A DNA stretch of 64,000 bases, from contig MLAK01000595.1 of the NCBI GenBank assembly GCA_001839685.1, positions 30,884 through 94,883 of the forward strand. The letters are read 5' to 3'. Within the stretch, counting starts at the first letter, position 1, and every line of letters begins with the position of its first letter. Source of the DNA: Tritrichomonas foetus. Lineage: Eukaryota; Parabasalia; Tritrichomonadida; Tritrichomonadidae. The notes below the pieces were generated by a model. It did not search any database. It was not told the origin of the DNA and saw nothing but the letters and a program-made list of their open reading frames with translations. Below are positions 51,245 through 60,254 of this stretch, piece by piece. Position numbers and translations under genes: made by a program.

Positions 51245-51569
51245 AAGGGAAAAAATTATTTATTTATTTATTAAAAATGAATACTATGATTTCAAATAAT
51301 TATTTTTACTTTTATTCATACAAAAATTCTAATATTCCAAATGTGAAGCTTTTCAAATTATTGAAATTTCCAAAATAATGAACATTAATCGAATCAATTT
51401 GAAATGAAAAATTATTATTTTTTCCAATATTCAGAACAATAATATTTTATTAATTCAATATTATGTCAGAGCAATTTACCCAAGTAAAATGAAATAATTG
51501 ATTCAAAAACGAAAGATATGACTGCTACAAGATGGGCTGTTTATACTGAAAACGTTAACTTTTTCATTA
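51245..51569. other. AT-rich spacer before the mariner element
   Basis: No gene seen. It ends at the TA dinucleotide that serves as target site of the transposon. Confidence 0.45.
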
Positions 51570-52487
51570 TAGCAGAAGACACGGCGGTTGAAAAAAAATT
51601 GACCTTTCCTATTTTAGCCTATATTTATGTATTTTTTCGGCCCATAAAAAGTCGATCCAAAAGGCGATTTTAAAGCTTCCACTCGCGGAAAGGTATGCTT
51701 TAATTCGTTCAATCGTGGAAAGCAACAATTCTATCCCTATGACTGCCGTAATTACAGGATTATCATATAACACAATCAGCAATTCTTTGCGAAATGTAAA
51801 TCCAACTGCACGAATATACGAAAAAAAAATTAAAGAAGGGCATGCAATATTTATTCACGCGAAAACACTCGAAAATCCGGCAATTAGCGGGGAAGAATTA
51901 GCAGATTTACTTTTTAGGTCATTTGAACTTAAGGTTAGCGGGCGAACAGTTAACCGGGCCAGGAATGAGCTTCTATTAAATTATAGACCTCCTATCAGAT
52001 CAATCCTCCAGACTCAAGCAGCTACAGAAAAGAGGAGAGCATGGACGCAAATGCACATAGCCGCTCAAACCAATTGGCGAAATGTGGTATTCACAGATGA
52101 GTTATGGTTTGTTTTAGGACGACATAAAAAGTGGATATGGATTGATAGAAAAAACATTAATAATCAGATGCTGAGTCGTCAGCGAAGTCATCAAGCGCGT
52201 TATTCAGCGAATCTGGGATAAATTAAGCTGGAGCACCATTAATGGCTTAGTTGATTCAATGACCAGGAGGATTTCAACAGTTAATGCTGAACCAGGAAAG
52301 ACAATTTTTCGTCTCATGAAAGACGTTTAATGAATAAAAATCTAGTAAATTTAACTTTTTCAGGCGGGACACGTCAGATGAAATTTTGCCTCAAAATAAT
52401 TGTATATATAAAGATGAATAAGTAAACAAAAAAACTGCGGTTTTTACTTTTTCAGAAAAAAAATTTCAACGTACGTGTCTTCTGCTA
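51570..52487 (+). mobile_element. Internally deleted Tc1/mariner element
   Basis: 918 bp flanked by TA on both sides (51568-51569 and 52488-52489). The ends are inverted repeats: the left begins TAGCAGAAGACACGGCGG, and the right end read on the other strand begins TAGCAGAAGACACGTACG. Fourteen identical bases, three differing, then GTTGAAA. Inside is a decayed transposase. The element is shorter than full mariners (about 1.3 kb) and cannot encode an active enzyme. It inserted into the spacer between the HMG-box and Dpy-30 genes. Confidence 0.92.
51643..52330 (+). pseudogene. Mariner transposase remnant
   Basis: The frame is open from before 51643 to the stop after SANLG near 52221, without an ATG near its start. 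It contains an N-terminal helix-turn-helix (LAERYALIRSIV, then ITGLSYNTISNSL), a second one (ISGEELADLL, then VSGRTVNRARNELL), and the first catalytic block VVFTDELWF. Soon after WIWIDRKN the frame jumps: the C-terminal part RVIQRIWDKLSWSTINGL with VDSMTRRI is in another frame and ends at about 52330. The part carrying the second Asp (DNAPCH-type motif) and the last acidic residue is missing. It is therefore a deleted, frameshifted, inactive transposase. Confidence 0.85.
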
Positions 52488-52588
52488 TAAATATTTGTAC
52501 TTATCTATTCAAACATTGACCAAATAACAAGCGAAAATATCTCACTTTCTCATCGAATAAATCAAGGAAAATAACGGACAATTTCCAA

Positions 52589-53005
52589 ATGGAAGATAGT
52601 TACCTCCGCAGAGCTCTTGGTGACGTTCTTGTTGAGGGCCTCAAAGAAACAGCCCTCGAAGATCCAGCTGACCCAATCGACTACCTCGCCAAGTGGCTCC
52701 TCCACCATCGCGACGTTGAAGATCAATGGAACCAATTCCGCGAAGACCAGAAGAAGCTCAGCCTCGAAAAGACCCAGTACATGGCCAACCTCGAGGCCGA
52801 ATACAAGCGACTCGAAGCAGAAAGGAAAGTCCGCGAAGAAGAAGAAAGAAGGCTCGCCGAGGAGAGGAAGAGGCTCGAAGAAGAGATGGCTGCAGCAAAA
52901 CTCGCTGAAGAGGAGGAGGAAGAGACTGGAGAGGCCCAGCAGCAACAAAACGAAGAAATTGACACATCTGCCGTTTACAGCGAATCACTCAGCGAAACCT
53001 TTTAA
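52589..53005 (+). CDS. Dpy-30 domain, DYDC1-like coiled-coil protein
   Basis: 138 residues. The Dpy-30 dimerisation motif covers about residues 4-44 (YLRRALGDVLVEGLKE, then DPADPIDYLAKWLL), followed by a highly charged Glu/Arg/Lys single helix (45-115) and a Gln/acidic tail. The order matches vertebrate DYDC1 and radial-spoke-type Dpy-30 proteins of cilia, as well as the short Dpy-30 subunit of COMPASS. The long helix favours a flagellar or scaffold role. Codon use is strongly biased to C/G-ending codons in an AT-rich genome, indicating strong expression. On the coding strand CTCACTTTCTCATC lies about 40 nt before the ATG. Confidence 0.85.
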   Translation: MEDSYLRRALGDVLVEGLKETALEDPADPIDYLAKWLLHHRDVEDQWNQFREDQKKLSLEKTQYMANLEAEYKRLEAERKVREEEERRLAEERKRLEEEMAAAKLAEEEEEETGEAQQQQNEEIDTSAVYSESLSETF

Positions 53006-53395
53006 AGGCGAATGTTCCCTTTTCCTTAAGGAAAAAATGATGTGGGGAACAATCACTGCTTTCTATTTTTTACTGTAAAAATAATTCTAATATGGCTTAT
53101 CGTATTTCTCATTTTCCTCTTTCAAATTCTTTTTCATGTTAATTATTGTATGTGAAAAATACCTTTTAATGCTGTGCAAAAGACAGAATACATGAAAAGA
53201 AAGACTCATTCAGTGATTGGATCAAAAAGAAAAGAATGGATCAAAATGAAAAAGGAAAAAGATAAGAGCAATTGGAAACATTCAAAATATTTATTGATCA
53301 ATATAATAAAAATATGACAAAAAAATTCATGGCACAAATATATATAATAATATTAAAAGCCCATAAACACAAACTACATCATCATTATAATATTA
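53006..53395. other. Intergenic region between convergent genes
   Basis: AT-rich with (AATAT)-like runs; no gene seen. The antisense ORFs overlapping the Dpy-30 gene are shadows. Confidence 0.5.
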
Positions 53396-56300
53396 TCAAG
53401 GTGTCACAATTTTGGCTACTGCTTCGTCTGTTGCTTGTCTTGGTGCAGCACCTGTTAAACGACGGATAATTGTGTCGGACTCTGTAAGTCTTTCAAGTTC
53501 CTTCTTAATTCTATTTAACAATGACTTGTACGATCTTTCATCAAGTAATTCAGAAGGATTGTAGAATTTTCTAAATTCTTCTGCCGCAAATGAGAAAATT
53601 CTCCTCTTTTCACTAGCAATTTTAGCTTTAGCTTCTTGTAATTGTTGGGAATAATTTTCTTCAATAGTCATTACTTGGTTCTTAATAGATGCTTCAGTAA
53701 TCATTTGATCGCGCTTGATTTGCTCTTCAAGAGTTCGAACAGTTCTTTCAAGCTTTTGATTTTCGCGTTTATATTTTGCTGCTGTGCTCAAAGTTGATTG
53801 GATTTTATCTTTCTGGAACTTCAATTCCTTCGAAACTCTTGAAAAATCGGAACGTTGCTCTTCGCATTGCCTTCTAATTTCATCGATTGCATCTTCGAAA
53901 GTTTTTGTGAGTTGATTTTTCTCTGTATTGAACTTGAAATTCAAGTTCGCGATTTCTTTTTCTTTATCACGTTTGTAATTATCAAATTCTTCATCTTTTG
54001 CACGAAGATCAGCCTCATGTTGATCGAGAACTTTTCTCATTCTTCCAAATGAGCTTTCATGTTCAGATAAAATTGCTTTAGCTTTTTGGTTTTCACTTTT
54101 CATCTTCTTAATTTGTTCTTTGAGCTGATCTTTTTCAGAGAGATGTTGTCTATTCAATCTTTCTACATAGCTTTGATGTTCCTCACGAAGCTCATCTTCA
54201 CTTTGTTCAACTGAGGAACGAAGAGAATTGAGTTCAGTTTTATTCATTTGTAATTCATGTTTAAGATCTTGGTTAGTGGAAGTTAAAGCATCAACTTTTG
54301 TTTGGAGTTGAAGAACTTGTTCTTTTAATTCAGATTTTTGTTTTTCTAAATCGCAAATAGTTAATTTGCTGTGTTTTTTATAGCATTTATTGCATTTCTT
54401 AAGTTCATTCAATTTCTTGGTAGCTTGTTTAGCTTCAACTTTCGCAGCTTCGAATTGTTGTTTAAGATTTGGTAGACAAACCCTTAAATCAACACCAGGA
54501 CCAAATTCATCACATAATTGGCTGAATATACTGTTCATTTGAGAATTCTTACGCTTGAGTTCTTCGAATCCTTTGTAGCTTTCAGATGCTCGTTCAATAA
54601 GCTTTTGTCCAGCATTACGATCAATGAAATCATCGAAAGTAACTGCGTCGAAGGATAAATTGAGTGAAAGTTCGACCAAAAATTGATTGATTTTTTGTTT
54701 AATGACTTCAAGGTGCTCAGACATGTGTTGCATATTTCCTGTTTTTTCTTCGATCATTGTAGTGAAGTGCTTCAGGATAGCTTTATAAATTCGATTCAAT
54801 TTGGATTGTGGTGCAAGATATTGATTTTCAATAACTTTTTCGATTTTTTGTGTTAATTTTGGATCAAATTCCTTAAATCGAAATGCACTATCTGGCATAA
54901 TATCATCAATTTTAATTTCTGGCTTCTCGTTTAATTTGTCGTTAGCCTCAGCAAGTTCATCATTCAGTGAGGAAACTTTACTTTGCATTTCTTCGATATC
55001 TGATTGAGCTGCTCGAAGCTTAGCCTGCATTGTTAATCTTTCATGTTTATCATTTTCAGATTGAAGATGCAAATTATGGAGCTGATCAGTTTGCATTTGT
55101 ACTGTACTTTCAAGTCTACTATTTTCTTCTTTAAGTTTATCAATCAATTTAGTTTCATGTTTTGGTCTTTCTTCTTTCACTTTTAGTCTTTCACGAAGAC
55201 TCTTCAATTCGCTAATTGTTTCATTTTGAACGACAACAGCTGCTTGTTTCTCACTTTCAAGTCTATTTACAGTGAGTTGGAGTTTAGTTCTTTCTGTTTC
55301 AGCTTCTTTCAGCTTAAACATTGTGCTATTCTTGGAATCTTCAATCGATTTTACTTTCATTGAGAGTTCGTGATTTTGTTGGTTCAATTTATGATTTTCT
55401 TCACGAAGCATTTCCACTTCTTCTGAATGATCGAATCGTATTGGACTTACAGGAGAAAGAGGAGTCATTGGAGCAGGAGAATCCCTTCCGGGTGTAACAG
55501 GGAAATGACAATTGTTTTCTTTTTTAAGTCGATTATTTTCATTTTTCAAGCTTTGATTCTTGTTTTGAAGTAGTCGAATTGTTTCATTTTGTTCAGACTG
55601 TGTAAGATTCATATCGTCTTTCAATTGACGAATTTCAGCTTGGTAATTCTTTATTTCACTAGAATAACGAGTTTCAGTTGTGCTGAGTTCACTCTGAAGG
55701 CGGTTAACTTCAGAGCAAAATTTTTCACAATGTCTTCTCAATGCTTTTAGTTTCTTTTTATCGCTTTTATTTGATCTATTCTTCTTGCTTAATTTTTGGT
55801 TTTCAGAATTTTCAGATTTCGAATTGGGTGCATCATTTCCACATGGTGGAATTTCAGCTGGCTGATGAAGAAATTCTGTAAACGTATCAATTCCATCGAA
55901 TGTTAGATGATAAAACTCTGAAGCTGCTTGAAGTAAACGATCGATTTTTGAGGCCATCATTTTCGCGGCCAAATCACTTTGCTCTTTTGCTTCTTCTATC
56001 TTTCGAATTCGTATCAATAGTGTTTCTATTTTACCATTGCATTGTTTTTGGACTTTTGTAACCTCCAATTCCTTTTCGGAACTTGCGGTGCTGACATGCT
56101 GTGCTAAAACTGCTTTTTCGCTTGCGAGTTGTGTTTCTAGTTCTTCATTATGTCTGGAACAAATTTCGAGTCTCCTCTGCAAGTTTTCGTTATCCATTTG
56201 AAGTGTGCGAACCTGATTTGACAGCTGAGAGTTCTTCTCATGAACAACATCAATTTGCTTAGTAATAATAACAGCCTGTTCAAACTGCGCTTTAAGTATT

Positions 56301-56440
56301 GCGTTTTGTTTACGTAAATCATTGATGGTTTCTTGACATTGTGTCATTTCTTGTTCAGCTAATATTTGGGCGTCGATATCTGAATCATTAACTTCGTGGT
56401 CGTGAAGAATTGAAGGATCTGAATCGAACGAGGAATCCAT
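53396..56440 (-). CDS. Large coiled-coil protein
   Basis: 1014 residues, mostly heptad coiled coil (about 30-155, 225-320, 335-520, 700-945). Less helical islands hold hydrophobic motifs such as FYHLTFDGIDTFTEFL (about 180) and LPNLKQQF, and a Pro/Ser stretch TPGRDSPAPMTPLSPVSP (about 320-340) with several Ser/Thr-Pro sites that could be phosphorylated by proline-directed kinases. The C-terminus ends ELERLTESDTIIRRLTGAAP. No catalytic domain is seen. Coding-strand AAAAAGTT lies 20 nt before the ATG. A cytoskeletal or centrosomal-type structural role is a guess. Confidence 0.88.
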   Translation of the reverse strand: MDSSFDSDPSILHDHEVNDSDIDAQILAEQEMTQCQETINDLRKQNAILKAQFEQAVIITKQIDVVHEKNSQLSNQVRTLQMDNENLQRRLEICSRHNEELETQLASEKAVLAQHVSTASSEKELEVTKVQKQCNGKIETLLIRIRKIEEAKEQSDLAAKMMASKIDRLLQAASEFYHLTFDGIDTFTEFLHQPAEIPPCGNDAPNSKSENSENQKLSKKNRSNKSDKKKLKALRRHCEKFCSEVNRLQSELSTTETRYSSEIKNYQAEIRQLKDDMNLTQSEQNETIRLLQNKNQSLKNENNRLKKENNCHFPVTPGRDSPAPMTPLSPVSPIRFDHSEEVEMLREENHKLNQQNHELSMKVKSIEDSKNSTMFKLKEAETERTKLQLTVNRLESEKQAAVVVQNETISELKSLRERLKVKEERPKHETKLIDKLKEENSRLESTVQMQTDQLHNLHLQSENDKHERLTMQAKLRAAQSDIEEMQSKVSSLNDELAEANDKLNEKPEIKIDDIMPDSAFRFKEFDPKLTQKIEKVIENQYLAPQSKLNRIYKAILKHFTTMIEEKTGNMQHMSEHLEVIKQKINQFLVELSLNLSFDAVTFDDFIDRNAGQKLIERASESYKGFEELKRKNSQMNSIFSQLCDEFGPGVDLRVCLPNLKQQFEAAKVEAKQATKKLNELKKCNKCYKKHSKLTICDLEKQKSELKEQVLQLQTKVDALTSTNQDLKHELQMNKTELNSLRSSVEQSEDELREEHQSYVERLNRQHLSEKDQLKEQIKKMKSENQKAKAILSEHESSFGRMRKVLDQHEADLRAKDEEFDNYKRDKEKEIANLNFKFNTEKNQLTKTFEDAIDEIRRQCEEQRSDFSRVSKELKFQKDKIQSTLSTAAKYKRENQKLERTVRTLEEQIKRDQMITEASIKNQVMTIEENYSQQLQEAKAKIASEKRRIFSFAAEEFRKFYNPSELLDERSYKSLLNRIKKELERLTESDTIIRRLTGAAPRQATDEAVAKIVTP

Positions 56441-57953
56441 TTAAGGTAAAACAAATTTAACTTTTTGGATCTTTTTAAAATCGACCGTTTAAGATTACTA
56501 ATTTGTGTTATAAACCATTGAATTTTTGAATTTCTAAGAAGACGTTTAAATATAAAATGAGGAAATTAATAAACGATTAACTTCAATTGTTAGTTAACAT
56601 TATAACCGTTAACAAATGGACTAATGGGAAAGGGCTAATATCACAGCAATGCATTCTGTTAAATCTATTAAAATATGTTCAATAAAGTTGAAACTTCACC
56701 CTTTTCATTGTTGTGTCTAGCAACATTTTTGTCAGACAATTTCTCAAATGACCAAATCATCGAAATTCTTCTCTTTTTTAGAATGTTAAAGAATTACCTT
56801 AATTTTTATATGAAAGAAAGAGGAAAATATCATTTCTGAAACGATTATGAAAATTATGAAACGGATATATATTAATTCCAAGAAAATGGCTTTATTTCTC
56901 ATTATGAACCGGCTTTATAGAGTAAAGTGTTTTGGTATAAAAGAAAATCAAATTGGGTTCATTTATAAGACATGTAGATAATGAGTTTTGTCATTGTAAA
57001 GTGAAAGGTCAAATAATGGCCAAAAGTGGAAAAAATCTAATGGGTGAACTTTGCTGATTCATCATTTATTTTCAGAAAAAAACTCGATTTCACTCTGTTA
57101 GAAATGCACCTTCTCAAGAAAACATAGTATTCTTAGGGAAATCAAATGTCATCATCTAAGAATGACAATTTTTTGATATCAGAACTTGGTTTTCGTTTAC
57201 CAGTTTAGATGTGACTCCATCTTTTATTTTCGGCTGTGTTTTCTGATTCTATTGAACAAACAATTTTATTGGGAATTTTCATCATCAAATAATTTTTTCA
57301 TAATGATTTTAGAATAAAGAAATATTATTATTTCTTTTTACATGTCAGCAGTAAAATTGATTATTAATATTAATACGTCAGAATTCATAATATCATCAAG
57401 ATAATGGTGTGTTTCATTTAAAAAACACAAAGCAAAATCTCCAATTTTTCAATGCAATCTCAACGGAAAACTCACAAACATTACCAACGTCAATTTAGTT
57501 TAATTCAATCGAAACCACATCATTATTGAGAAAATCCACACAATTTTCTCTAATACGATAGAAAATAAACTACATAAAAAGTTACTTCTTCCAAAATTTT
57601 GAATTAAATTTAACCTTTCTCTAGTGTGAAAATTATTCTAAATCATCTTTTTAAAATATCTAATTAAAAAATATGTAATCTCTTATTATATTCACACATT
57701 TAACATGCAAAATACTATTATTATTTATATAAGTCATTAATACCCAAAATTTCTCATAATAAGAATAAATACTAAATGTTTCTTTAAATCGGGAAAATGA
57801 CTCTTCTGAAACTTTCACTATTCGATACAAATTATTCTATAAATTAAATAGGTGCTATAGAAATGATCTCTTTGATTTCATTCAATTTCTCTAAAGTCTA
57901 TTCAAGTGACCAACAAAATTGAGGTTATTTTGATCGTTGTAGGTCTTTAAATT
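56441..57953. other. 1.5-kb gene-poor region with a repeat fragment
   Basis: Mostly AT-rich. The segment at about 56998-57048 matches the left side of the foldback repeat at 11.8 kb (AGTGAAAGGTCAAATAA identical over 17 bp, GGCCAAAAGT identical). Near 57030-57260 the sequence is a little richer in GC but no gene can be supported. Confidence 0.4.
56998..57048. repeat. Dispersed repeat fragment (second copy of the 11.85-kb element's left side)
   Basis: Aligns with 11846-11895 over about 50 bp at high identity, including AGTGAAAGGTCAAATAA and GGCCAAAAGT, then diverges. No right arm is found nearby, so this copy is truncated. Confidence 0.65.
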
Positions 57954-57962
57954 CACTTTTTT
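57954..57962 (+). promoter_or_regulatory. Candidate promoter CACTTTTTT with initiator-like TCATCA upstream of GMP synthase
   Basis: CACTTTTTT followed by TCTTCATCACAG, ending 16 nt before the ATG at 57979. One of the cleanest examples of the recurrent motif. Confidence 0.45.
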
Positions 57963-57978
57963 CTTCATCACAGCAAAA

Positions 57979-59514
57979 ATGACTCACCAGCTTGTTATCG
58001 TTCTCGATTTTGGAGGTCAGTACAACCAACTCATTGCCCGCCGTGTCCGTGACACCAACGTGTACTGCGAAGTTCTTCCCTGCACGACATCATTGGAAGA
58101 GATCAAATCCCGTAACCCAGTTGGTATCATCTTCACAGGCGGCCCCAACAGTGTCTACGCAGAAGATGCTCCAACCATCGACGCAGCTATTTTCTCTCTC
58201 GGCATTCCAATTCTCGGCATTTGCTATGGCTGTCAATTAATGGCCCACAAACTCGGTGGTGTTGTCAAAAGCAGTGACAACCGCGAATATGGAAAGACAA
58301 TGACTCATTACCAAACCTCCAAATGCGCTCTTTTCGAAGGACTCGATTCAGATGCGATTTCCTGGATGAGCCACACCGATTTCGTTGAAAAAGTTCCAGA
58401 AGGCTTTGAAGTCGTCGCCACAACCGATAACTGCCCAACCGCCGCCTATCAAAACGCCGAAAAGAAACTCTATGCTCTTCAATTCCATCCAGAAGTCCAA
58501 CATTCAGTCAACGGTATTCAAATGCTCAAGAACTTCCTCACAAAAGTCTGCCAGTGCAAGTGCGATTGGAACATGTCCGATTTTGCACGCGACCAAATAG
58601 CGCAACTCAAGGAGAAGATTGGAGATGGAAAAGTTTTACTTGCACTTTCTGGTGGCGTTGACAGCTCAGTTGTTGCTGCACTCCTTTCAAGGGCAGTCGG
58701 AAGACAATTAACTTGCATTTTCGTCGATACCGGATTAATGCGATTAAACGAAGGCGATGAGGTCGAAGCCGCCTTTGCAAACAGGGACATCAATTTCGTC
58801 CGCGTGAACGCTGAAGACAGATTCCTCGGAAGATTGGCCGGAGTCACAGATCCAGAAACGAAGCGGAAAATCATCGGCGAAGAATTCATCCGCGTTTTTG
58901 AGGACGAAGCAAAGAAAATCGGGAAAGTCGACTTTTTCGCACAGGGAACAATCTATCCAGACATCATCGAGAGCGGCATCGGAAAGGCCGCCACAATTAA
59001 GAGTCACCATAATGTTGGAGGCCTTCCCGAGCACGTGGACTTCAAGGAAATCGTCGAACCTCTGAGATTACTCTTCAAGGATGAAATCAGGCGCCTTGGT
59101 GCAACACTTGAACTGCCAGAGTACCTCGTCATGCGCCAGCCATTCCCTGGCCCTGGATTGTCAATCAGATGCATCGGTGAGGTGACTAAAGAAAAACTTG
59201 ATCGTCTCAGATTGGCAGATTTCATTTTCAGAGATGAAATAGCGAAAGCTGGACTCGATAAAAGCATCAACCAATACTTCGCTGTTCTTACTAACATGAG
59301 ATCGGTCGGTGTAATGGGTGACTCAAGAACTTACGACTACACACTCGCTCTTCGTGGTGTGACAACAACTGACTTCATGACAGCTGACTGGGCACAAATT
59401 CCTTACGAAGTTCTTGGAAAGGCATCAAACAGGATTGTGAATGAAGTAAGAGGAATTAATAGAATCGTGTACGACATCACTTCTAAACCACCTTCAACAA
59501 TCGAATGGGAGTGA
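57979..59514 (+). CDS. guaA: GMP synthase (glutamine-hydrolysing), bacterial-type
   Basis: 511 residues, the bacterial length; the extra dimerisation insert of vertebrate GMPS (about 690 residues) is absent. It converts XMP, ATP and glutamine to GMP. The glutamine amidotransferase triad is intact: Cys82 in GICYGCQL, His170 and Glu172 in LQFHPEV. The ATP-pyrophosphatase P-loop SGGVDSS is at 224-230. The C-terminal dimer domain carries the family motifs [12 protein letters not shown] and the final [10 protein letters not shown]. foetus-type salvage path (hypoxanthine to IMP by HGXPRT, IMP to XMP by IMP dehydrogenase, then this enzyme) would need it. Bacterial ancestry is inferred from form; a tree would test it. 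Codons are C-rich, suggesting high expression. Confidence 0.96.
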   Translation: MTHQLVIVLDFGGQYNQLIARRVRDTNVYCEVLPCTTSLEEIKSRNPVGIIFTGGPNSVYAEDAPTIDAAIFSLGIPILGICYGCQLMAHKLGGVVKSSDNREYGKTMTHYQTSKCALFEGLDSDAISWMSHTDFVEKVPEGFEVVATTDNCPTAAYQNAEKKLYALQFHPEVQHSVNGIQMLKNFLTKVCQCKCDWNMSDFARDQIAQLKEKIGDGKVLLALSGGVDSSVVAALLSRAVGRQLTCIFVDTGLMRLNEGDEVEAAFANRDINFVRVNAEDRFLGRLAGVTDPETKRKIIGEEFIRVFEDEAKKIGKVDFFAQGTIYPDIIESGIGKAATIKSHHNVGGLPEHVDFKEIVEPLRLLFKDEIRRLGATLELPEYLVMRQPFPGPGLSIRCIGEVTKEKLDRLRLADFIFRDEIAKAGLDKSINQYFAVLTNMRSVGVMGDSRTYDYTLALRGVTTTDFMTADWAQIPYEVLGKASNRIVNEVRGINRIVYDITSKPPSTIEWE

Positions 59515-60254
59515 GTAAATATTTTTCTGCATATGCATTCGTTTTTACATTTACATTTTTGCTGTTTTCTTGATGACTTTATTTTGTTTTTCATATTTGT
59601 TAAAATATCTTTAATTACACGTGTAGCATTTTGAAATGATTAATTTTGTGGTGTGTTGAAACATAAATGGTTTAGATCCGATGTTTTTCCTAAGTATAAT
59701 TTCTTTTTCGTACAATAAATATAATTTTCTTCTATTCATTGAATCTGAAATTTACAGCTTATCAATCGAACATGGTTTGGAAAGAAAAGTGATTTGAATA
59801 ATTTGTAGATAAACAGTTTTAAAGTCTTATTTATTCAAACCACTGTGTCAAAAGCTACTCAGTATGATTATACTATAAAAAATTGGTCTTCATATTCCAT
59901 ATTTCTTCTAATCTTTTAGATTTCTCTTCGTTTTTACTCTTCTTCTTTTGTCTCTCTGATTCATTTATCTCTCTAATTCATTTCTTTCTCTCTGATTCAT
60001 TTATCTCTCTTTCTTCATTTTGTTTTCTTGTTCTCCATTTCTTTTTCTCTTTACTCTTTCAATAATATCTCTTCTATTATATCTCTTTCTCTACCTTTTG
60101 AGAGGTGGTTAGACAGGTCCAATTTCCTTTATGTCGATAATATTATTCTATCAACTAATCAATACGTTAAATCTAAATACAACAAACCAAGTATTTATTG
60201 ATAATTTTACTAAAATACAAACAAAACGCAATGAGAAACTGTGGAAAATGAAGT
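59515..60254. other. Intergenic region with a pyrimidine-rich repeat
   Basis: No gene seen. It holds the CT-rich tandem repeat described separately. The 60-codon ORF over the repeat is an artefact of its composition. Confidence 0.5.
59951..60020. repeat. CT-rich tandem repeat
   Basis: Three to four imperfect copies of a unit of about 20 bp with the core TCTCTCTGATTCATTTA, followed by more TCTCTC-rich sequence. Confidence 0.7.

Noticed and set aside
52562..53078. Several ORFs overlapping the Dpy-30 gene in other frames
   Set aside because: The repetitive Glu/Arg-rich codons keep other frames open (giving Ser/Leu- or Arg-rich shadows); the Dpy-30 frame is the only one with a domain.
59883..60065. 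60-codon Phe/Ser/Leu-rich ORF
   Set aside because: It is the translation of a CT-rich tandem repeat.
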